Below, in pieces: positions 33,767-41,545 of a stretch of DNA of 64,000 bases. Made by a program: the position numbers and the translations under genes. The notes beneath the pieces were generated by a model that was not told the DNA's origin, did not search any database, and worked only from the letters and a program-made list of their open reading frames with translations. The number at the start of each line of letters is the position of its first letter. The first letter of the stretch is position 1. This DNA is from Mycolicibacterium lacusdiani (GTDB taxonomy: Bacteria > Actinomycetota > Actinomycetes > Mycobacteriales > Mycobacteriaceae), in contig NZ_JAKCFC010000014.1 in assembly GCF_021916785.1 (NCBI RefSeq), positions 1 to 64,000 of the forward strand, in the 5' to 3' direction.

Positions 33767-34654
33767 GTGACGAGCGCCCTGGCTGTCTTCGGCATCGGCG
33801 TCTTCGCAGCCGCCAGCTTCGGCATCGCCGACTTCTTCGGCGCCCGCGCGTCGAAGAACCTCGGGCCCGTCACCGCGGTGTTCTTCGTGCAGTCGACCGG
33901 GACGCTCGCCTACGCCCTCTGGTACGTCCTGTTCACCGACGGCATGCCTGCGATGACGACGTCGGGATGGGCGTACGCCGTGGGCGGCGGGCTGCTGATG
34001 GGTGCGGGCATGTGCACGCTGTACCTCGCCTTCGACATCGGTCCCGTCAGCCTGGCGAGCCCATTGAGCGCCGCCTATCCCCTGGTCACCACGGTGGTCG
34101 GCGTGGCGTTCTTCCACGCCGAACTCAGCGTGGCCGAATGCGTCGCGATCGCGGTCATCGTGGTGGGGATCATGGCCGCCGCCGGGCTGTTCAACGTCGA
34201 CCGCAGTGAACGCAAGCTGAGCACGGGTCCGGCGCTGGCTCTGCTCACCACGGTGCTGTGGGGGTTCGGTTACCCGCTGGTGGGTCAGGCCATCGGCCAA
34301 TTCGGTTGGCAGACGGTCACGTTGATTCAATTCGTCACGATGGTTCCGGTCATCGGCGTCGTACTGGTGACCCGACGGCGGCGCGAGTCGGTGACCCGAA
34401 CGCTGGCCCTCGAGACGCTACGCAACCCGTACGTCCTGGCGGCCGGAGTGCTGCAGATGCTGGCGGTCCTGGCGATCAACGTTGGGTTCGGCCTCGACCA
34501 GGCCTCGGGGACCCTGGTGGTGGCGACCTCGGCGGCCTACCCCGTCATCACCATGCTGTTGGCACTGCACCACTTCGAAGAACACGCCTCGAAGATCGCG
34601 CTGGCGGGCGCCGGGCTGAGCATCGCGGGCGTACTCGCACTGCACGCGCTCTGA
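33767..34654 (+). CDS. EamA/DMT-family transporter
   Basis: A 295-residue membrane protein with ten hydrophobic segments in two homologous halves (each an EamA domain): the first begins FGIGVFAAASFGIADFFGAR, the second TGPALALLTTVLWGFGYPLV. Each half ends with a long helix such as IAVIVVGIMAAAGLF or GAGLSIAGVLALHAL. Drug/metabolite transporters of this family export amino acids, metabolites or drugs; the substrate cannot be read. GTG 33767 is preceded by AGGA at 7 nt. It is divergent from the decayed serine hydrolase. Confidence 0.85.
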   Translation: MTSALAVFGIGVFAAASFGIADFFGARASKNLGPVTAVFFVQSTGTLAYALWYVLFTDGMPAMTTSGWAYAVGGGLLMGAGMCTLYLAFDIGPVSLASPLSAAYPLVTTVVGVAFFHAELSVAECVAIAVIVVGIMAAAGLFNVDRSERKLSTGPALALLTTVLWGFGYPLVGQAIGQFGWQTVTLIQFVTMVPVIGVVLVTRRRRESVTRTLALETLRNPYVLAAGVLQMLAVLAINVGFGLDQASGTLVVATSAAYPVITMLLALHHFEEHASKIALAGAGLSIAGVLALHAL

Positions 34655-34694
34655 CGACACTCGCTGGGCGTTTCCCGTCGGTAGGCTGAACGTC

Positions 34695-35501
34695 ATGGAA
34701 AGCTTCCTGCTTCTGCTCATCGTGCTGGTCGTCGTCGCCATCGGCGTGGCGGTCTACAGCACGAACAAGGCGACCGGCGCACGCAACGCCAACACCCTCG
34801 CCGACGCCAAGGCCGACGCCCGGCGACTCATCGAGCGCCTCGGCGGGCAGGTGCTCAACCTCAGCGGCAACGACGAGGCGTCGAAGCAGGCCATGGCCGA
34901 CGCCTCCGAGCGCTACAACGCGGCGGCATCGCAGATCGACCAGGCCACCACGGTCAAGCAGGCGCAGCTGGCCAAGGAGAGCGCCGTCGAAGGGCTCTAC
35001 TACGTGCGCGCCGCCCGCGTGGCGATGGGCATGGATCCGGGACCGGAACTCGAATCGCTGTCCGGCCAGAAGTCTGCGGGCACCGTGACCGAGGACCGTC
35101 GGGTCGAGTTCGAGGGCCGAGAGATCGAGGCCTCCCCCGCGCCCTCGCAGCGCACGCCCAACTACTACCCGGGCGGCCGCGTCGCCGGGCGCCCGGTTCC
35201 CGCTGGCTGGTACTCCGAGCCGTGGTGGAAGCCCGCACTGGTGGCCGGCGCCTGGGGCGTGGGCTCGGCACTGCTGTTCACGTCGCTGTTCTCCGGGATG
35301 GGCGGCGTCGGCTACGACACGCAGGCGTTCGAGAACGGTTCCGGTGACGGCGGAGACCAGGGCGCAATCGACGGCGGCGGTGACGCCGGTGGAGATGCCG
35401 GCGGCGACGGCGGTGGCTGGGATGGCGGCGGGGGCGACGGCGGCTGGGGCGGCGACGGTGGCGGCCTCGGCGACTTCGGTGGCGGCGACTTCGGGTTCTG
35501 A
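34695..35501 (+). CDS. DUF1542-like membrane-anchored protein with Gly/Asp-rich C-terminus
   Basis: A 268-residue protein. An N-terminal membrane helix (ESFLLLLIVLVVVAIGVAVY) is followed by an Ala/Lys/Asp-rich helical region, residues 25-110 (LADAKADARRLIERLGGQ, AMADASERYNAAASQIDQA), which resembles DUF1542 and probably forms a coiled coil. Then comes a Pro/Tyr linker, a second hydrophobic segment (PALVAGAWGVGSALLFTSLF) and a ~65-residue tail of Gly, Asp and Trp ending GGGDFGF. The tail has no charged-basic residues and is low complexity. Function unknown. It ends 1 bp before the convergent antiporter gene. Confidence 0.75.
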   Translation: MESFLLLLIVLVVVAIGVAVYSTNKATGARNANTLADAKADARRLIERLGGQVLNLSGNDEASKQAMADASERYNAAASQIDQATTVKQAQLAKESAVEGLYYVRAARVAMGMDPGPELESLSGQKSAGTVTEDRRVEFEGREIEASPAPSQRTPNYYPGGRVAGRPVPAGWYSEPWWKPALVAGAWGVGSALLFTSLFSGMGGVGYDTQAFENGSGDGGDQGAIDGGGDAGGDAGGDGGGWDGGGGDGGWGGDGGGLGDFGGGDFGF

Positions 35502-35502
35502 G

Positions 35503-37194
35503 TCAGAACCGGCTCTCCAGACGCGCCGACACACCTGCCTCCTGTAGATCGAGGCGCTCCAACATCGCGCGCACGGCCTCGTCCTCGATGCGGCCCTCGT
35601 CCCGCTCGGTGATCAGCGCTTCCCGCTGCGCGGCGAGCACGTCGCGGTAGAGCGCGGAGAAGACCTGCGCCCGCTTGGTGGGCGCCTCGGGGTCGGGCAT
35701 CTCGTCGACGTCCTCGGAGTGGCGGGCGATCGCCGCACGGATTTCCTCGAGCGTGCGCGGGTCCATGCCAGCAGGCGGGTCGGCGCGGAACGCCGCGAGC
35801 ACCTCGTCGGCCGCGTCGTGAACCACCCGCTCCGCCTTGAGTTCCTCACCACGGTCGGCGGCGTGGTCGTCGGAGAACCGCGACAGCCGAAGCCGTCGGA
35901 TCAGCGCGGGCAGCGACCAGCCCTGAATCAGCAGCGTGCCGACGCTGACGACGAAGGCGATGGCCTGGATGGTGGCCCGCTCGGGGAACGGCTCCCCGCT
36001 GACCGTCGTCGCGGGGATCGCCGCGGCGGCCGCCAGTGTCACCACCCCGCGCATGCCCGTCCACGACACCACGACGTTCTCCTGCCAGGACAGTTCCCGC
36101 CGGTCGATCCGCGACCGCCATCGGCCTGGTGACCGAACGCGCTGCCGGGTGCTCGACGCCCGGCGGCCACCGCCGTCGGGAGCCGGCACGCTGAGCCGCC
36201 GCTCGACGTGGTTGGACAACTTGTTGCGGCCAAATATTGCGAACACCGACAGCGGCCGGATGACGAGCACGATCAGCAGCACGATGGCCGACGCCACGGC
36301 GACCTCGCCGAGCGATTCGTGCGCCTCGCGCAGGTCCTCGAGGACGAACCGCAGATGAAGTCCGATGTAGGCGAACACGAACGCCTCGAGCAACACGTCG
36401 ACCGAGTTCCAGACGTAGCGCTCCTGCAGGCGGGTCTGGTAGCCCGCGCCGAGCGTGCCGCTGCCCACCACGAATCCGGCGACGACGACGGCGAGCACCC
36501 CTGAGGCGTGCAGTTCCTCGGCGACTATGAACGCCGCGAACGGGACCACCAGACCCTGGACCGTCTCCAGACCCGGGTTGGCCAGCCGCTTGCGGATCCA
36601 CAGCGTCACGACGCCGAGCACGCCACCGACGATGGGGCCGACGGTGGCGCTGTAGCCGAACAGCAGGAACGGGTTGCCGATGAACGTGTGACTACCGGCC
36701 ACCTGCGCGACCGCGATCGAGAACAGCGTCAGTGCGGCGGCGTCGTTGATCAGGCTCTCGCCGGTCAGGATCGCCATCACCCGCTTGGGCAGACCAAGCT
36801 TGCGGCCCACCGCCACGGCCGTCACCGCATCGGGCGGTGCGACGATCGCGCCGAGGACCAGGGCCGTCGCGAACGTCAGCGGCACGACCACCAGCCACGA
36901 CGACACCGCAGCCACCACGAAGGCCGTGATGACCACCAGGCCGACACCGAGCCCCAGGATGGGCCGGATGTTGCGCAGGAACGTCGGGAACGAGAAGTTG
37001 AGCGCCGCCGAATACAGCAGCGGCGGCAACACCACCGTCAGCAGGATGTGCGAATCGAGTTCGGGCGCCTCGAATCCGGGCAGGAACGACACCGCGCTGC
37101 CCACCACCACGATGATCAGCGCAGGTTCCAGACCGCGACGATGGGCGATGGCGGTCACGACGATGGCGCCGACGACGACGAGGATCAGTTCCAC
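35503..37194 (-). CDS. CPA1-family Na+(K+)/H+ antiporter (NhaP type)
   Basis: A 563-residue protein. The first ~420 residues form 12-13 transmembrane helices with the CPA1 core: TVVLPPLLYSAALNFSF, ALVLGAIVAPPDAVTAVAVG (with the ion-binding Asp) and ILTGESLINDAAALTLFSIA. A cytoplasmic insert rich in Arg (about 330-365) precedes SWTGMRGVVTLAAAAAIP, a late-helix motif of the family. The C-terminal ~130 residues are soluble, helical and charged, probably regulatory. It exports monovalent cations in exchange for protons at the plasma membrane. The stop lies next to the stop of the convergent DUF1542 gene. Confidence 0.9.
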   Translation of the reverse strand: MELILVVVGAIVVTAIAHRRGLEPALIIVVVGSAVSFLPGFEAPELDSHILLTVVLPPLLYSAALNFSFPTFLRNIRPILGLGVGLVVITAFVVAAVSSWLVVVPLTFATALVLGAIVAPPDAVTAVAVGRKLGLPKRVMAILTGESLINDAAALTLFSIAVAQVAGSHTFIGNPFLLFGYSATVGPIVGGVLGVVTLWIRKRLANPGLETVQGLVVPFAAFIVAEELHASGVLAVVVAGFVVGSGTLGAGYQTRLQERYVWNSVDVLLEAFVFAYIGLHLRFVLEDLREAHESLGEVAVASAIVLLIVLVIRPLSVFAIFGRNKLSNHVERRLSVPAPDGGGRRASSTRQRVRSPGRWRSRIDRRELSWQENVVVSWTGMRGVVTLAAAAAIPATTVSGEPFPERATIQAIAFVVSVGTLLIQGWSLPALIRRLRLSRFSDDHAADRGEELKAERVVHDAADEVLAAFRADPPAGMDPRTLEEIRAAIARHSEDVDEMPDPEAPTKRAQVFSALYRDVLAAQREALITERDEGRIEDEAVRAMLERLDLQEAGVSARLESRF

Positions 37195-37231
37195 GCGACG
37201 ATTGTCCCGTCAAACCCCGTTCGGCTCGCGT

Positions 37232-37287
37232 CGAGACTGCTGCCAGATCACGAATGAGCCTCGGATCACGTCCTCACAGCAGTCTCG
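37232..37287. repeat. 56-bp element with 11-bp terminal inverted repeats
   Basis: CGAGACTGCTG (37232-37242) and CAGCAGTCTCG (37277-37287) are perfect complements. Inside are two direct copies of GATCACG (37246-37252 and 37264-37270). It fills most of the gap between the antiporter start and the nei1 stop, i.e. just downstream of nei1. Size and design resemble the ~60-bp repeat family elsewhere in the window, but the sequence differs. Confidence 0.65.
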
Positions 37288-37305
37288 GCGAGGGGTCGGT
37301 AGGGC

Positions 37306-38100
37306 TTACACCTGACAGGTGGGACACCAGAACAGGTTGCGGCCCTCCATCACCTCGGTGCGGATGGTGTCCCCGCAGACGCGGCACGCGTCGCCGGCAC
37401 GGCGGTAGACGTACGACCGCGGGCGACCGGGACGGTAGGACGGCGGCCCCTTGTCGTCGGGCCTGCGGATCGTGATGATCTTGCCGCGGCTGACGCCGAC
37501 CTTCATCAGCTTGACCAGGTCGGTCCACGCCGCGTCGAACTCCTCGGCGCTGACGTGGGTGCCGGGCCGGTGCGGGTCGATGAGGTGGCGGTACAGCAGC
37601 TCGCTGCGGTACACGTTGCCGACGCCTGCGATGACCGACTGATCCATCAGCAGAGCACCGATCGGTCTGCGGGACTTGCTGATTCGCGTCCACGCCTTCG
37701 CCGCGTCGGGGTTGCGGCGCAACGGGTCGGGGCCGAGCCGGGCGATGATCTCGTCGACCTCGGCGCGGTGCAGGATCTCACAAGCCGTCGGACCGCGCAG
37801 ATCGGTGCCGTACTCCACGCCGACCATGCGCATCCGCACCTGGCCCACGGGTGCGGGCATCGGCACGGGCCGCTCGGTGAAGGTTCCGTACAGCCCGAGG
37901 TGAACGTGGACGATCAGGCCGCCCTCGTAGTCGTGGAACAGATGCTTGCCCCAGGCACTCGCCTTGCGCAGCACCCGTCCGTCCACGGCGGCGGCACCCT
38001 CGGCGAAGCGGCCTTGGGGGCTCGACACCTCGACGGGGGCGCCTGCGAATCTCTGCTGGTGCAGCCGGGCCAGCCGGTGCAGCGTGTGGCCCTCGGGCAT
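37306..38100 (-). CDS. nei1: Formamidopyrimidine-DNA glycosylase / endonuclease VIII family
   Basis: A 264-residue base-excision repair glycosylase/AP lyase. After Met removal the N-terminal Pro2-Glu3 (MPEGHTLHRLARLHQ) supplies the catalytic pair; a conserved Lys is in KASAWGKHLFHDY. The helix-two-turn-helix is in LLMDQSVIAGVGNVYRSELLY, and a C-terminal zinc finger has CRVCGDTI and FWCPTCQV. This matches the Nei branch and the synteny of Rv2464c. It removes oxidised pyrimidines from DNA. It is followed 3' on the same strand by the 56-bp hairpin element; rpiB lies just upstream (3 bp). Confidence 0.93.
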   Translation of the reverse strand: MPEGHTLHRLARLHQQRFAGAPVEVSSPQGRFAEGAAAVDGRVLRKASAWGKHLFHDYEGGLIVHVHLGLYGTFTERPVPMPAPVGQVRMRMVGVEYGTDLRGPTACEILHRAEVDEIIARLGPDPLRRNPDAAKAWTRISKSRRPIGALLMDQSVIAGVGNVYRSELLYRHLIDPHRPGTHVSAEEFDAAWTDLVKLMKVGVSRGKIITIRRPDDKGPPSYRPGRPRSYVYRRAGDACRVCGDTIRTEVMEGRNLFWCPTCQV

Positions 38101-38103
38101 GGG

Positions 38104-38583
38104 TCAGGCGGAGGCGCCGGGCACCGGAGGTGCGACGTGCGACGTCTCGTATTCGGCCAGGATGTCGATGCGGCGCTGGTGCCGCGGCTCCTCCGACCAT
38201 GCCGTCGCGAGGAACGCGTCGACGATGGCGAGCGCCTCTTCCACCGTGTGCATGCGGCCGCCGATGCCGATCAGCTGGGCGTTGTTGTGTTGACGGGCGA
38301 GTTGCGCCGTCTCGACGCTCCACGCCAGCGCGCACCGTGCGCCGGGCACCTTGTTGGCGGCGATCTGCTCGCCGTTGCCCGACCCGCCGAGCACGATGCC
38401 CAGGCTGCCGGGATCGGCCACGGTCCGCTCCGCGGCGGCGATGCAGAACGCGGGATAGTCGTCCTGCGCGTCGTAGGCGAAGGCACCGCAGTCGATCGGC
38501 TCGTGGCCGCCCGCCAACAAGTGCTCGAAGATCGCCTGCTTGAGTTCGAATCCGGCGTGGTCGCCGCCGAGGTAGACGCGCAT
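38104..38583 (-). CDS. rpiB: Ribose-5-phosphate isomerase B
   Basis: A 159-residue RpiB/LacAB protein that interconverts ribose-5-P and ribulose-5-P. It starts MRVYLGGDHAGFELKQAI with the conserved Asp-His, has DCGAFAYDAQDDYP, and the anion-hole/catalytic segment IVLGGSGNGEQIAANKVPG with the Glu that acts as base in the mycobacterial enzyme. The ATG at 38583 matches the family N-terminus better than that at 38592. It is 3 bp upstream of nei1 and probably cotranscribed. Confidence 0.95.
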   Translation of the reverse strand: MRVYLGGDHAGFELKQAIFEHLLAGGHEPIDCGAFAYDAQDDYPAFCIAAAERTVADPGSLGIVLGGSGNGEQIAANKVPGARCALAWSVETAQLARQHNNAQLIGIGGRMHTVEEALAIVDAFLATAWSEEPRHQRRIDILAEYETSHVAPPVPGASA

Positions 38584-38628
38584 GACCGCCATTGTGGCAG
38601 AGCGGACGGACGTCCCCGCACGCAGCGG

Positions 38629-39588
38629 TTATCCCACCGTGATGGCGTCGAGCCGTTGCTTGACGAAGTCGGCCGACGTGACCGGATCGAGCCCGGCGAC
38701 GCGGCCGACGGGCGGATCGAGCGGGCGGACGAGCGCGTCGTGGTTGGCCTCGTAGAAGTAGATGAGCGACACCAGGTCCTCCTCCGGCGCCTCGGGTTGC
38801 GGCGGCAGCACCCGGTGGCGGCCCGAGGGCCACCGCATGCCACTCCAGTACTCGAGCAGGTCGCCGATGTTCACGGTGAGCGCCGCCGGGTCGTACGGTG
38901 CGTCGGCCCAGCCGCCGTCGTCGGAGAACACCTGCAGCCCACCGGCTCCCGGCTCGCGGTCGAGCACGGTCACGGTGCCGAAGTCGGTATGCGGCCCGAT
39001 GCGGAACTGGCCCGGCTCGGGCTGGCCGACCACGCTCACCGGCGGGTAGTGGTTGATGTTCATCGTCCACGTCGGCTGATCCGCCAGCGCCAGCCACGGA
39101 TTGTCGGACAAGGCGAGGGCGTGGGAGAAGAGGGCGAGCAGTTCGTCGGAGACCCTGTGCATGGCCGCGGTGTACTCGTCGACCAGCGGCTGCAGCGACG
39201 GCACTTCCGCAGGCCATGCGTTGGGCGCGAACCAGATTCGGTCGACGTCCGGGTCACCGGTCGCCGTCTCGGCGCCGAGGCTGAAACTCTCCTTGAGGTC
39301 CGGTGGCGTCTCGGTTCCCTCGGCGTAGCCGTTGGCCTCGGCACCCGGCCCGATCCATCCGTGACCGCCGACCGGCACCGAATAGGTCGCCTTGACGTGC
39401 TCGGGTTGGGCGAAGAACGACCGACTGGCCGCCCGCACCGCGGCGGTCAGGCCCGGGTCGACGCCGTGGCCGGTGACGAGGATGAATCCCGCCCGCTGCA
39501 GCCCGGCGTCCACCTCGGCGGCCACTGCGTCGGCGTCGGCACCACCGGCGCGCCAGCGCGACAGGTCGATGGTCGCAATCGCACTCAT
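38629..39588 (-). CDS. 2-oxoglutarate/Fe(II)-dependent oxygenase, isopenicillin N synthase-like
   Basis: A 319-residue double-stranded beta-helix oxygenase. The N-terminal DIOX domain has AGFILVTGHGVDPGL; the catalytic core has the iron ligands His-x-Asp in GPHTDFGTVTVLD and the distal His in SGRHRVLPPQ, with an Arg/Ser pair likely binding 2-oxoglutarate. Substrate unknown. It is 9 bp downstream of the deaminase gene and part of a three-gene leftward unit with a cytosine-type NCS1 permease, so a nucleobase or related heterocycle is a reasonable substrate (fungal thymine hydroxylases are of this class). This inference rests on context. Confidence 0.85.
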   Translation of the reverse strand: MSAIATIDLSRWRAGGADADAVAAEVDAGLQRAGFILVTGHGVDPGLTAAVRAASRSFFAQPEHVKATYSVPVGGHGWIGPGAEANGYAEGTETPPDLKESFSLGAETATGDPDVDRIWFAPNAWPAEVPSLQPLVDEYTAAMHRVSDELLALFSHALALSDNPWLALADQPTWTMNINHYPPVSVVGQPEPGQFRIGPHTDFGTVTVLDREPGAGGLQVFSDDGGWADAPYDPAALTVNIGDLLEYWSGMRWPSGRHRVLPPQPEAPEEDLVSLIYFYEANHDALVRPLDPPVGRVAGLDPVTSADFVKQRLDAITVG

Positions 39589-39597
39589 CCGTTCACC

Positions 39598-40038
39598 TCA
39601 CTCACCGATGTCCTCCGCCCACAGGTCGGGGCGCGCAGCGATGAAGTCGGTCATCATCTCCACGCACCGCGCGTCGTCGAGCACCGTGACCGAGACGCCG
39701 TGCTCGGCGAGCCAGTCGTGTCCGCCGCGGAAGGTCGTCGACTCCCCCACGATCAGCGCGCCAATGTTGAACTGCCGCACCAGCCCGCTGCAGTACCAAC
39801 ACGGCGACAGCGTGGTGACCATCACCGTGGAGCGGTAGTTGCGCTGCCTGCCTGCGGCGCGGAACGCGTCCGTCTCGGCGTGCACCGACGGGTCGTCCTG
39901 CTGCACGCGCCGGTTGTGGCCGCGGCCGAGCACGCTGCCGTCGGCGGAGAACAGCGCCGCCCCGATCGGGATCCCGCCCTCCGCCAGGCCCTGTCGTGCC
40001 TCCTCGACGGCGACGTCCAACATCTGCTCCGGTGTCAC
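39598..40038 (-). CDS. Cytosine/nucleoside deaminase-like zinc enzyme
   Basis: A 146-residue deaminase of the CMP/dCMP/yeast cytosine deaminase fold. Zinc ligands and catalytic Glu are in VHAETDAFRAAG (His-Ala-Glu) and LSPCWYCSGLVRQF (Pro-Cys-x-x-Cys). The N-terminus TPEQMLDVAVEEARQGLAEGG and C-terminal ARPDLWAEDIGE match small cytosine deaminases. The GTG at 40038 overlaps the permease stop (GTGA). The permease next to it belongs to the cytosine/purine family, which supports cytosine or a modified base as substrate. Confidence 0.85.
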   Translation of the reverse strand: MTPEQMLDVAVEEARQGLAEGGIPIGAALFSADGSVLGRGHNRRVQQDDPSVHAETDAFRAAGRQRNYRSTVMVTTLSPCWYCSGLVRQFNIGALIVGESTTFRGGHDWLAEHGVSVTVLDDARCVEMMTDFIAARPDLWAEDIGE

Positions 40039-41447
40039 GACGTCACCGGCGCCACGTCGCGCTCCTTGGCGATCTTCGACCTGCACAGCAGCAGGTAGCA
40101 GCCGCCCGCCAACAGGAAGCCCGCGAAGAACGTGACGTCGCCGAGTTCTGGCACGGCCCTGGTGACCACGCCGACCAGCTTCTCCTGGTTGGCGAACAGC
40201 AGCACCGACGCGACGAGGCCGATGACGAAGGACAGCAGGCCGTTCCAGTTGGTGTACGACCGGTCGTAGAGGAACTCCGCGATCGGTTGATTGCGGCGCA
40301 GGTACTGGTCGGCGAACACGACGCCCAGCCACGGCCCGATCCAGTAGGCGATGATGAGCAGGAACGCCTCGTAGCTGTGCGCGGCGTCGGGAAGCGCCCA
40401 CCATGCCACCAAGAAGCCGGCCACGCCGAAGAACACGGTGACCAGGGCCCGTGCGATGTGCGCGGGCAGCTTGATCCCGATCGTCACGAAAGCCATTGCG
40501 CCGGAATAGATGTTGATTGAGTTCGCGGCGATGGCGCCGACGGCGATCGCCAGCAGCGTTGCGTTGGCGATCGGTGAGGCCAGTTCGGAGGTGAACGAGC
40601 CGGTGGGGTCGGCGAGCGACGCCTCGCCAGTGGTCACCGATGCCGCGCCGACGATTTCGAGCACCACACAGGACAGGAACAGTCCCGACGACGCGAACAG
40701 CCCGGTGCGCGCGGTGGATACGGTCGACGGCAGGTACCTGGTGTAGTCGGCCGCGTACGGCGTCCAGCCTGCGGCGTAGCCGAACGAGGTGCCCACGGTC
40801 AGCAGGAAGCCGCCCATGCCGCCAACGCCCTCGGCCGCCACGGGCGTGGTGAAGTCGGCGTGCGCGAAGATCGCCACCGACGCGACGACGAAGATGACGG
40901 CCAGGAACGGGAACGACCACCGCTCGAAGGCCTGCACCAGGTTGTGCCCGAAGAAGGCGAAACCCGTTTGCAGCAGCACGATCACGATGAGCGCGACCAA
41001 CGGGCCGATGCCGAACAGCGTCGAGAGCGCGAACGCGCCGCTGACGCTGTTGGTGGCGAACCAGCCCACACCGGCAGTGATGGACATCAGCACCGACGGC
41101 ACGGCGTTGCCCCTGAAACCGAATGCCATGCGGCCCAGCACCATCTGCGGCACCCCGTGCAGTGGACCGCGCGCGGACAAGAAGTAGTGCGCGGTGGCAC
41201 CGAGCCCCGTGCCGATCACGATCCCAGCGACCGCCTGCCAGAACGTCATCCCGAAGGCGAGCACCGCGAGCATGCCGACGAAGATCGTCGCGAACTCGAG
41301 GTTCGGTGACGTCCAGGTCCAGAACAGTTGGCGCGGCTTGCCGTGCCGGTCGGCTTCGGCGATGTACTCGTTCCCTCCGGGTTCGACGGCGACGATCCGG
41401 TCGCGATAGGTGCCGTCCGTGGTGGGCTCAGCGACTGCCATTGGCAT
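40035..41447 (-). CDS. NCS1-family cytosine/purine permease
   Basis: A 470-residue membrane protein with about 12 hydrophobic segments. Family features are the N-terminal LFWTWTSPNLEFATIFVGML, then GVPQMVLGRMAFGFRGNAVPS and FGYAAGWTPYAADYTRYLP in the central helices, and IAYWIGPWLGVVFADQYLRR near the end. It imports cytosine or a related nucleobase in symport with a cation. The ATG at 41447 is taken; a GTG at 41456 and an ATG at 41441 are alternatives. It is the first gene of the permease-deaminase-oxygenase unit. Confidence 0.88.
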   Translation of the reverse strand: MPMAVAEPTTDGTYRDRIVAVEPGGNEYIAEADRHGKPRQLFWTWTSPNLEFATIFVGMLAVLAFGMTFWQAVAGIVIGTGLGATAHYFLSARGPLHGVPQMVLGRMAFGFRGNAVPSVLMSITAGVGWFATNSVSGAFALSTLFGIGPLVALIVIVLLQTGFAFFGHNLVQAFERWSFPFLAVIFVVASVAIFAHADFTTPVAAEGVGGMGGFLLTVGTSFGYAAGWTPYAADYTRYLPSTVSTARTGLFASSGLFLSCVVLEIVGAASVTTGEASLADPTGSFTSELASPIANATLLAIAVGAIAANSINIYSGAMAFVTIGIKLPAHIARALVTVFFGVAGFLVAWWALPDAAHSYEAFLLIIAYWIGPWLGVVFADQYLRRNQPIAEFLYDRSYTNWNGLLSFVIGLVASVLLFANQEKLVGVVTRAVPELGDVTFFAGFLLAGGCYLLLCRSKIAKERDVAPVTS

Positions 41448-41545
41448 ACCGTTCACCCAGTCGCCGCCGCTCGCAACCGGAGCGGCTCATTGGGCGTCAG
41501 GTTTTGGTCACATCGCCGTGCCATCCCGAACGTCGCCCGCGCCGA

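Noticed and set aside
33599..34330. Leftward extension of the serine-hydrolase frame across the EamA gene
   Set aside because: This part carries no hydrolase motifs and is the antisense of a clear membrane transporter; only the 33032-33598 part has homologous features.
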